Source: Chinchilla lanigera
Taxonomy: Eukaryota; Chordata; Mammalia; Rodentia; Chinchillidae
Direction: 5' to 3'
DNA: 64,000 nt
Assembly: GCF_000276665.1 (NCBI RefSeq)
Contig: NW_004955477.1
Span: 922,057 to 986,056, forward strand
This document shows positions 41,601 to 53,600 of the stretch, piece after piece (the first letter of the stretch is position 1; the number at the start of each line of letters is the position of its first letter). Position numbers and translations under genes: made by a program. The notes beneath the pieces are model-generated. The model was not told where the DNA came from. It searched no databases and saw nothing but the letters and a program-made list of their open reading frames with translations.

Positions 41601-44600
41601 TGTGCCCCTGAGCTAAATTCCCAGCCCCCAATATCACATTTTTAATCAATCCATTTTGATATACATGTGTATATTTATGTGTGTGTTTCACTGTTGTTAA
41701 CTGTTGTAAGTTATTCTATTTTTGGAATATACTTCTAAATTTAATCAATTTCCCCATGGATAGAAAAGCACTTTCCTAAATATTTGTGTCTTTCTTGCTG
41801 TTGTCAAGGACCAAAGCATGAAAAATAACATATTCTTTTTTTGTTTTTCCTCCGGTACCGGGAACCGAACTCACGACCTTGCGCTTGCCAGGCAGGCACT
41901 TTGCCGCTGAGCTAAATTCCCAGCCCCGAAAAATAACATATTCTAACACCTTGTCTGCTTTGTTTTGTGACGAGCAAAAAGCCTGTCACGTGGTAGCATA
42001 ATTATCATGTACTTTCTTTCCTACAGCACTCTTATAAATCAGGTAACTTAAAGACTCATCTTACTTTTTAAGCCAAGTATAATGACTTGGATCAAAATGT
42101 CTCCCCAAAGACCTATGTGATCAAATGGGAGTTTGCAAAATTGGATCACAAGGGCACTGACCTCATGGATAGATTAATTTTTTGCTGAATGGAACTGAGG
42201 AAGTGGGGTACTGGGGACATAATCTGGGAGAGTGTATCTTGTTCCTGGTTCTTCTCTGTCTCTGCATCCTGGTGGCCATGAGATAAGCAGCTTTCCTCTA
42301 TGATGGCCTTCTACCATGATGTTTCTGCCTTGCCACAGGACAAAAAACAATAGAGTCAACTAACCATGGACTGAAACCTCTGACACCGTAAACCAAAATA
42401 ACCCTTTCCTCCTTTAAGTTGTTTTTCTCAGGTGTTTTGTCACAGCAATGAAAATCTAATTAACACTCCAGGCAAATAAGGTAAGTTTGACACTTACTCT
42501 TGTTTTTGTCTCCACAGAGGGCTGGCCCAGGCTGAGGCTGGTGAATGGCACAGGAAGGTGCTCTGGACGGGTGGAGGTTTCCTACCAGGGGACCTGGGGG
42601 TCAGTGTGTGATGAAGGCTGGGGCCTGCCAGAGGCACAGGTCGTGTGCAGGCAGCTTGGGTGTGGCCTTGCTCTGTCTGCCCCTCTTGGTGCCCACTTTG
42701 GCCCAGGCTTTGGAAAGATCCTTTTAGACAATGTACACTGCAGTGGCACAGAGAGCAGCCTGTCCCTGTGCACCCATGACAGCTGGTTCACTCACAACTG
42801 TAGCCACGAAGAGGATGCCGGAGTCATCTGCTCTGGTGAGGGTCCTTTTGCATTCTAAATGAGTCATGTGCAGAATGGCTTAGCTACTCCTGCTGGGAGG
42901 GCTGGCATCTTGTCTTTCTACGCTAACAAGTTCTCTAGTAAGGCAAGCCCTGCCCTTCCAAGGAAGACTGATTTCTACATCCCATTCTACTTTGACTTCT
43001 GCCTAGCTTCTGTTTAACATATGTAATGGAAATAGGATACAAATAAAACCATCAAATCAAGCTTTAAGTAATTCACAGGGGCTGGTTTGAATGGTCCATT
43101 GTTGTCTGAAGCTTATAAGGTGTTCCCAGCTGATACCAACCCTCCATAACAGATCAACTCAGAATGCAGCTCAGGAGGCTGAGTCACTTTGTCCTATAGG
43201 GAACCCCATAATCCTGGTCTGAATGGCCCCCTTCTGGGCAGCTGACCTAGGTTAGGTCCTGGTATCCTTGGGAGTGAGTCTTTGGGGAGATTCCAGGCTG
43301 AAGTGTGACACTGGCTGCAAAGAAGTTAGGAATTAGCTCATAGCACCCAATACCCCAAGTGCAGAATCTTTCCAAACGAGAGTCTAGCACCAAGTAGCTG
43401 CAGGCATAACACGACTGGTTTGTGGCCACTGCAGACTACAATTAACAGCCCTTGATCTCAGATATACTCTGCTAAAACTATGTTCCTGAGTCCTCACAAA
43501 GTATGAGAGAAAAATGCAAAACTGAAAACTTTATACATATATGATTTCAGAGTACTTCTGCCCCTCAGAAATACCATGGGGCCATTCAGTTTATCTCTTT
43601 TTTATCCTAAAGTAGTGTTGTTCAAACTTAATTGTGCATTAGAATCCCCTCGCAACTTATTAAAACACAGGTTTCTGGACCCTACACTTGGAGTTTTTTA
43701 TTTAGTAGCTCTAGGGTGGAGTATGAGAATTCACACTTCTGACAAGGTTAGGATGATAAAGCACTGCTGGTCTGGGGATCACACTTTGAGAATTACTGTC
43801 TTAAAACATAATTTAACTGACTGTTTCTTATCCTAATAAATAGAAGCAGAATTGTCATCATCATCATCATCTTCATTACCATCTTCATCACCACCACCAG
43901 CACCTTCATCATCTTCATCTTCATCTTCATCATTGACACCATTCTCATCATCATCTTCACTGTTGTTTTCACTGTCATCATCATCTTCATCATCATCACT
44001 GACACCAGCATCACCATCACTGTCATCATCCATCTCCTCTTCATCAGCACCATCACTACCTGCACCATCACCATCAAAAACTAGTCTCCCTGGTAAGTCA
44101 AATTTTGTATCTGTGAGTTTCTTATCATTTATTTTCAGTTTATATATTTTTATGGTTGAGTATTTACAGAATTTAACATTCAAACAAGAATATTTAAGCA
44201 AATCATTAAGTCTTAAAACCTCTGGATATCTAGTATTGTGCAAATAGGTCTCTGTGGATGAATTTATTTCCCAGTTACAGAAAGAAGCCCAGGGTTGTAG
44301 TTACGACCTCCTCTTCATCTGACAGCCTTGTCCCGATCTAAGCCTTCATCATCCCTTCCTTCCTAGATTGCCACAGGCTTTCTGTCTGGCTTCTGTGCCT
44401 GTATGCTCTCAATATCCAGAGTTACCTTTTATTAAAATTTGGGATTATTGAGGCATAATTTACTGACAGTAGAAACTACCATGTACTTTAAAGAATTGTA
44501 ATCATTACAATTGTGTAACCACCATCATCATCAAGATACAGAACATTGCCATTACCTTATAGAGGTTCCTTGCCCCTTTGTACTTAAACTTCTCTCCTGA

Positions 44601-47600
44601 CCCCCCTAATCCTGACAACCACTGATATGTGTTCTATCTCTATAGGTTTGCCTTCCCAGAACATCATCTAAGGCAGTCAAGCAATACAGAGCATTTTATT
44701 AGGATTCTTTACTTACCATAATGTTTATAAGAATCATCCCGGTAATTCCATGCATCATATATTCATTCTTTTATTTTTGAGTAATATTTCACTGCATGGA
44801 TATACCAAAACTTGTTTATCTTTTCACTAATTGGTGGAGATTAATGTGTTTCTATTTTTTGTTTTGTTTTGTTTTGCTTTTTGAGACATGGTCTCAGTAT
44901 GTAGTTCAGGGTGGCCTTGCACTCACTATGTAGCCCAAGCTGGTCTCAAACTCATGGTAATCCTTCTGCCTCAGCCTCCTATGTGTTGGAATTACAGGAA
45001 CACCCAGCCATGCCCAGCTACTATGTCTACATTTTACTATTATGCATAAATCTACTATAAATATTCATGCAAAAGTTGCAAGCTATTTTTAAAAATGGTT
45101 GTAACATTTTGCATTCCCACCAGCAACATGTGAGAGTTACAATTGTTCACATCTTGCCAACACTTTAGGTTCTCTATTTTTAAAATTTGGCCATTATGGT
45201 AGCTCTACTATAATGAAATAGTGCTGACTTTTTTAGTTTTTTTTTTTTTATTCATACACATTAGCTATATAGAATAATGGTTTTCATTTTGGCACATTAG
45301 TACATGCATATAACATACTTGTGGTTTTAAGTTACTTTTCTCTAAAGACAAAGTTGGGCATTATTTGCTTATTTGCATGCATTTAGTGGAATATCTATTC
45401 AAATCTTTTATTTTTAAAAAACTGAGGTGTCTGTCTTATTGATATATTGTAAGACAGTTTTTTGTATATTATAGATACAAGTATTTTATCAGATACATGT
45501 TTTCAAATATTTTTTTCTCAGTCTGTGGATTGCCTTTTCATTTTATAAACAGCATTCTTAAAACGGCAAATTTTAAATATTTAAGGAAGTCCAGTTTACT
45601 GACATTTTTATCTAAGAAATATATGCTTAACTAAAAGTCTCTTAGATTATTATTACCTGCTTTCTTCTATATGTTTCATTATGCATATGGTTTGTTTTAA
45701 TTGATTTTTGTGTTTGGTTTAATAGATAATTCAGTGGTGTTTTTTTCATAAACATCTAATCATTCCAACCCCATTTATAATGAGGATTATGCTATCTCTA
45801 TTGAAATACTTGAAACTTCTGCTAAAAAATTAAATAACCACATATACATAGATATACTTCTAAATTCTTCCTTTTGTTCCATTGACTTGTGTGACCTTCC
45901 TCAGGCCCATGTCAGTCTCGATTACTATAACTTCAAATTAGTGATGAAGTCATATGGTGTGACTCTTCCAATTTTGTTCATTTTTTCTTTTTTAAATTAA
46001 TTTTATTTGGACATTTTAGATATGCATAATGACCATAAATGTTCATCATAAGGAATTTGTACCTGTAAAGGATATAACTTGATTCTTCTTTTTCTCCAAT
46101 CCCTTCCTCTCCTTTCAACTCTTTCTTCCCCTCCATATTTACAAAAACTTTATTTCCAATTCTCCTTCTATTGTCTTTTTTTCTTTTCCTTTGGGTTCTT
46201 TCCCCCTCCTCCCTCCCTTGTTCCCTTTCCCATTTGAATGTTTTCTTCCTTTTTCCCAATAGCTATTACATATTTTAGTAATGATTTACCCTTTCAGTTT
46301 CTCACACCAGAGTAACCTATATTTTTTCTCTTGATTCAAATTTTATTGTTCTAACTCTACTGAAATATGACCGAGAAATAAAAAATTGCATCTATTTAAG
46401 GTATACAACATATTGTTTTGATAAAAACAACCTTGTTTAATGAGTTTCACCAAAGAATCAAATTAGTGTATAAATTTCCACAAAAATATCTGATGAGATT
46501 TTTAATTTGAATTGTATTGAGTCTATTTATATAATTGATAAAAATGGATATTATAGCATTATTAAGTTTTTTAACCAATCAATACTGTATATCTCTTCAT
46601 TTAAGGTTTATCTCATCAAGATCCTGCAGTTTTCTGCATGCAGACTTTCCATATATTTATTAGACTTATGCGTAAGAATTTTATGGGTTTTTATGCTATT
46701 ATGAAAGGCACTTAAATTTTAAAAATTCAATATCTCCTTCTTGTTGCTGGTAAAACTTAAGTTTATGCAGGGCATGGAGGCTCACACGCGTAATCTTAGC
46801 ACTTGGGAGCGTGAGGCTAGAGAATTGCCGAGAGTTCGAGGCCAGCCTGGTTACATAGTGAGTTCAAGGCCAGCTTGAACTACATAGGGAGATTGTCACA
46901 AAACATAAAAATGAAGTTTATATGTAATAAATGATAGAATAAGAATTAGATCTCAGCTTAAAACAATCATGTCTTTGGTCTGGAAACTCACTAAGCCCTT
47001 TAGTAGTGGTTTCTTATATTACAGTTTCATAAAGAGATGCTAGAAGTTGGTTTAGGATGCCAGATAGCTTTCCCTTTACTTGGCTTTCATTTATCTCCTT
47101 GGAGTGCTATTTATTAAGTAATTGGTGTTTTCTTTTTACCATAGCTGTTGAAATAATAATAGAACCCATCCCTTCTGTGGAAGAACAAACACCAGCAGGT
47201 ACAGAAAAGTGCATCTTTTTTCAGTGTACATCAAAACTTTATGTCCTATATATTCATTGAGGTTTAAAGAACATATCATTTTCCTAGAAATATGAACAAA
47301 ATCAGAAATTTAATAATGAATGTTGCTAGACACCCCCAGTCCCTGCTAGGATTCTTGAGATAGTGAAATAAAAATGTTTCTGAAAGTATGATTCCAGTAA
47401 TGCTAGCTCAACAGGATACTAAAATCAGTTGTGCATGTACACATACGCACTCACACACAGGCGGATTCTGTGGTCCTGTGAGTTTAGAGAAATGTGTCAA
47501 ACACAGTAGACAGGTCTCGGTACAACAGATATCTAAGAGCCTTTATGAACACCTAACCCTTCAAAATACCCAGTAGAAATCTCAGGGTGCCAGGCTTATG

Positions 47601-50600
47601 CGATTGAGCCAAATTCCCTTTTCTCCATGTGCATCTCTCCAGAAATCTTCTGCATAATGGTGCAGGGAGGTGGGCTTGCAGGCTTTCTGAGATGTAAAAT
47701 GTACAGAGCATATTATGAGTAAGGAAAGTGCTGAAATCCAGATATTTATCGTAGTGACAAAGGTATTACAGTCAAATTAAAATACACATTATCTCATCTC
47801 GCTGAGTGTCTGAAGTCAGAGTTGCTATCCTGCAATTCCAAAGCTGCCTTAAAGGAGCTCTTTTTATTTCTACTTGTTAAAGTCCTGCCACAGCTTCGGC
47901 AACCATTCTCCAGGCAGTTTTTCCCTTGGAAGAAGGCGTATTCTTACAGTTGTATCCTTCTTGCTGACATCTCTCAAAAGCCACTTCATATCACAATGAC
48001 TTAATATTTGTTGTAGCTTCTGCCTCAATTATAAGCATCATTTCCTTCTTTACAGTCAATAAGTACTCTTGAATGAATTATGGCACACAGCATTACTAAT
48101 TTATAGCAATTTCTCTCATTCCCTCAGTTTTCCTTAGATGATGCCTCTGAGCTTGTATTCTGTTTTTACAAGATTATTTCTACTGAGCAAAGGATACAGG
48201 ATAAGTTGACCATGAACACAATGAATGAATAAAAAGTTAAATAATCTTATTTAATGGTAATAATGGTGGCCAATTCAGATAAATCAAAAGAAAATAGAAG
48301 ATCTCAGAAGGGTATTGTTTGGATGGGTCCTTTGTGCAGTGTGTTCACTTCATTTTTGTCACCCTACTGACTGACTGTGACCTGTTTGCTATTCATTGTA
48401 ACTGATATTTCCACAGAGCCATCACGGACCCCCGCTGCTGAGGCCTTGACTGTTCCATCTGCAGGTATGGGAAGTAGGTCCTGAGATATGAAGGGCTGAT
48501 GGACAGCAATAGGAGAGATATTCTCCAAGGTCGGGGAACTGAAAGTAGAAAACAATCCATTTGCCTGCTGTGAGACTTAGGGAAATTTTCTTGACCCTGT
48601 CAAGTCTCAGTTTCTTTATCTGTGAAATGGAATCCCAGCCCATTTCAGAAGATTGAGGAAGAAATATGTAAGTTAGCAGCTCTCAGGGTCCCTGGCATTT
48701 AACTCCTAAACACAAAATGTTCCCATCCTCTGCCTCCTTCACGCAGTAAAACCACAAGAAAAGATTTTCCAGAGTTCAAAGGGACCAAGTTGCTCTAAGA
48801 CTCTTCTGGATAATGAGATGTCTATGTAGCTATGACTGGCCTAGACAGTCTAGCTCACTGTTTCATTGGAAATGTTGATAAGGGAATCGTGTATGGATGG
48901 AATGTTCTCATCAGGAGAACCTTAGGAGTTCTGAAGAGTTCTTATAAAGCTTTCATCATTTCAAGTGGAGGATTTAGCAAAGTCCATTTTCACCTGAAAT
49001 TGCAAATTACTCTGCTTATTTTTAATATGTGGGTCCCTGAGAACTGTGTGATCTTGCATGTTTGTAAAATGAGAATACACCCAACTAAGAATTTTAAAAA
49101 CTAAAGGAAACCTTCCAGAGACAGGAGGATTAGTCCCTAATATCCCTCCTCTCGTGTCCCCACCAGGATCCTGGATGGCAGTGAGGCTGCTGAATGGCAC
49201 AGGGAGGTGCTCAGGCCGCGTGGAAGTCCTTGTCCAAGGAACATGGCAGACAGTGTGTGACGACCTGTGGGACCTGGCTGAGGCCACAGTTGTGTGCCGC
49301 CAGTTGCAGTGTGGCCAGGCGGTGGCAGCCCCCACAGGGGCCCACTTCGGAGCAGGCTCCGGGAAGATCCTGCTGGATGACGTACAGTGTGCAGGCAGTG
49401 AGAGCCACCTGGGCCAGTGCGTGCATGGGAACCAGGCCAGGCGCAAGTGTGGGCACCTGGAGGATGCCGGAGTCATCTGTGCAGGTGAGGGGCTACCACC
49501 TTCCAGGATGTTAGAGTTTTATGGCCCTTCAGGTAACTTTGGTCTGCATTCACAACAGTCATTAAACACGTATAATAAGCCCATAGACCTACTGAGTTGA
49601 TGTCTTTCAACCCACAGGTGACCCACCAACCCCTATACACTCTGCAGAGTCTAAAGCTGTGTCCTTGGGGTACATACTCATAGGTGCATCACCTGTGCTG
49701 GCTGTGTTTGCTTATAGCTCTGTTCACTCTGCAGAAGACACTTCTTCAATCTGGGGCAGACACCCTGAAGGAGAGTAGGGTGGCCCAATTCCTTGTTATG
49801 AGCAAGGGCCATTGATAAGAGTAAAGTAGATAGGAGAATTTCCAAAATGTACATTTAGTCCAGCATCTGAAATCCATCATTATGGAGTATGCCTTTTACT
49901 ATCATATCCCCAAGGCAGACAGTGGGGTACAGGAGAAGTTAAATGACAGCTTAGAAAAGCAGGTTTTGCCCTGGTTATTTGGGTGCTTAACAGATACCAA
50001 AAAGGTGAGCACTCTCAAATGGGTGCTCCTAGAGCCCAGAGGTAGGAAAGGTACAGCGCTCCTGGGGAAGGCACAGCAGGGGCACGGATCCTCCACATCT
50101 GGCCAGTGCTGAGACTCCATCCAGCAGCCATAGAACAGGCAAAACACTGAAAGTTAAGACCAGATCTATTGCACAACGTGTCACCCACTAAAAATGAAAC
50201 CATAAATCAATTCTCCACACTGAATAGTGTGACAGATAATTGCAATGTGACGTTTGAAGATCTAATTTGGTCAAATTGATCCAATAATGAGATAGCAGCG
50301 AGATTGTTTAGATTGATGCTTTATGAAGCAAAATAAGAACCAAGAGCAGCTCAGAGGTGCTACGTACAGTTTGCACAGTTTAGGTAACACCTAATCTGGG
50401 TAAATTTGCCAAACTCCTAGGGAAAGCCAGAGAAATTCAGTCCCTTATGTGAATGTCATGTCCACATGGCTCTACGTTGATGGTTGTTTGCCAGAAGGAA
50501 ACAAACAGAAGTGGCAGCAGGGAGGTGGGCTTGCAGGCTTTCTGAGACGTGAAATGTACAGAGCATAGAGAATATTCTAAAACCACACTTTAGATCCTGA

Positions 50601-53600
50601 AAACCTCAAAAACAGGGCAGGGAAGTCTTGTCTGCACACTGCAAGGGGGAAACCTGAGGGAGACCTGATAGAATGTTCAAATCCAGGCATTCAGAGTGCT
50701 GTCATTGCAAATACCTTTCCCAAGTGGGGTAAGGAAGTTCCTGGCTGTGAGTGATGTCCCTGTTTGTTCCTGTTTACAGGTGATGGCCCCTCAGCTCCCA
50801 CACCCACAGCAGGCACCCCCCGTTTTCATGCCACACTCACCCCAGCAGGTAATGCTTTCCTGAGACTGGGTTGGATCTGTGCAAAGTGCTCCCTGAGCAC
50901 CTACTATGTGCTGTGCATAGATTTAAATGCCTATATAATGTTGTTATTTTGCAATAGCCTCAAAGGCAATGGTTATTTTCAACACGTCATCACAAATGAA
51001 TTAACAGAGGTTCAGAGATGGCAGATGGGAAGATGGAACTGGTTAGGTGTCTAGAATCATATAACCAGTGTGGGGCAAAGGCTGGGTTCACCCAGACCTG
51101 TATGACTACAGATCCTTAATTTTCTCAGATGCTTCCTAGTGACATGGATCAGAGAAGGAAATTAATTAAAGAATTAATTGCTCACATCAAGACTCTTTGA
51201 AGAAATTAGAAATATTGAAATTAAATTATTATTAGGCTACCTAGAACAGCAGATTTATTGTAATAGAAGACATGAAAGATAAAATGTTAACTATTCATTT
51301 GGAGTTTTCATCTTTCCTTTCACTGCTTTGTTTGAGCAAAATTTATCTCAACTGACCGAGGTTCATTAGCATATAAGATCGTCCTGTAACCATTTTTGGA
51401 ATATTTACCCAAATATTATATAGTACATTTTAAAAAATTATTGCTAGCCAGATCTTGTATGGAACATCGTTGGTCTGTCATTGTACCCCTGAGAGAAACG
51501 GCAGTGGGTATGAGAAAAATAAAGACAAGAGACAAGAGCTGGGGTCAGGTGGAGTTACCTCTTGCCTGATGAGCATGAGGACTGACTTCAATAGTAGGGG
51601 CGTTTATTTTATACATTTGCAAAGTTAGTATCATGGGGGGGGTAATGTTACCTAGCAACTAACGACTGTAACTGTCTAGCAAGATGTCTTTTTCATTTTT
51701 TTTTTAAATAAAAGGAGGAAAATATTAACAGATAGTCGACATTTTACAAAATAGCAAAGGAACAGTACAGACAGTACAGAGTTACAAACAGAGTGGTAGG
51801 GAATTAACAATGCTTGCTGTATTACATATTGATATCTTCAAAGTGGTTTCTCATGAAAACAGATATAGACATACAAAGCTGATCAACCAAGGACTCATTG
51901 ACAGTTTCTTTCAGCAAAGAAATACAAGACAGTAGAACAGCCATGTTAACTATCCTGCATATACATACATACAAACTTTCTCCTTCTTTGCCTTCTCTTT
52001 TCCCATATCCCAGTTATCCTTTACATTTGAGTGCTTTCCTATCAATTTACAATGTCTATCATATCTCCTAGTTTAAATTAACTCTTTCAGGCTTTACACT
52101 AGAGAAACAATGCGATGTTTGCACATGTATGTTTGATTTATTTCACTTATGATTATGGTCTCTAGTTGCGACCATTTACCTATAAAAGCCTCAAGTTTAT
52201 CTTTCTTTACAGCTGAGTAATATTCCATTATATAAAAGCAAGATGCCTTTTTCAATACTTAGGTAGCTTGACTGCTTGACCGCTTGACCAATAACCAGCT
52301 CCAGTGGCTCCCAACAAGATCTGATGAGACTTCCATCTTGCAGTTGAAGAAAATGGGATTCAGCTGTAATAAAAGGTGGCATGAGGCCTAAGCTTTGGAT
52401 TAGGGAAATCCTATCTTCACACTGGGAGTTCCGTTGTCATTCTAGAATGACATCCCTAAGTCCCACACCCGAACCATGCATTGTCTGTGCAGGTGAGGGC
52501 TTTCACCTCCTAGGATGTCACTGCTTTTGTGTGTTTCAAACACATTCAACCAGCTTTCTCGGAAGTCATTGGATCTGGTGAAACTGCATATGGTATCTTC
52601 AAAGGGGAAAATTAATGAATGTGTAATTTCCACAGCATTTCTCCATCTGCATGCTCCATTTGATCAGTGTGCACTTGCTCTTCTTGGTTAGAAGTCCCTT
52701 GATTTGGAGGCTTTTACACATTTCTCTCCTACTGCCCCAAGAAAACCCACACACCTTCCTTCCCATAGTTTTATTTGAATAAACTTCATTTGAACAAAGA
52801 AGTACAAAAAAGACATTCCACTTCACTCAGCTCCCCCAGTTATGTTTGTTACTATAAAAATCTTCCTAAACTGAATTCGAGAGGCAGCATTTACCAAGAG
52901 CAGCACAAAAAGTCCTAGTCATGTCTTTTGAAAATAAGGTATATTTAGTTATTAATGGTGGTAGCAAGATGAATAATTGTATGTTCAACAACGGGCATCT
53001 CCGTAAGAGAGTTAGGACCCCCTACCACTCTAAAGTTTGAAGGAAATCTCCTGCACCAGAGCCCAGTCCTCAAGTCTCTCTTCTTTGTCTCCCCGACCCC
53101 AGGACTCCTGATGGAGGTGAGGCTGCCGAATGGCAGAGGGAGGTGCTCAGGCCGTGTGGAAGTCTTTGTCCAGGGAACTTGGGGAACAGTGTGTGATGAC
53201 CTCTGGGACCTGGCTGAGGCCACAGTTGTGTGCCGCCAGTTGCAGTGTGGCCAGGCAGTTGCAGCCCCTACAGGGGCCCACTTTGGAGCAGGCTCTGGGG
53301 AGGTCCTGCTGGATGATGTACAGTGTGTGGGCAGTGAGAGCCACCTGGGGCAGTGCGTGCACAGGGGCCAGGCCAGGCACAACTGTGGGCAACTGGAGGA
53401 TGCTGGTGTGGTCTGCACAGGTAAGGGCTGTGAGTTCCCACAGGCTTCAGAATTGTCAGTCAGCCAACCTTAACAGAACCATTGGACAGCAAATTACAAC
53501 CAGCCTTACAAACCTTGACCTCTTGATCAGGTGCAGATGGTTCTCCAGCCCCCTACCCCACCACAGAGCCTGAAGCTACACTGTCTTCTCACACCCTGCC

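Noticed and set aside
42027..42042. Exon-like segment with strong acceptor (TTTCTTTCCTACAG) and gtaact donor
   Set aside because: Sixteen bases, not a multiple of three, and it meets TAA in the required phase.
43833..44243. Long minus-strand acidic open frame opposite the serine exon
   Set aside because: It is the complement of the TCA array read as Asp/Glu codons; it has no promoter, splice or family support.
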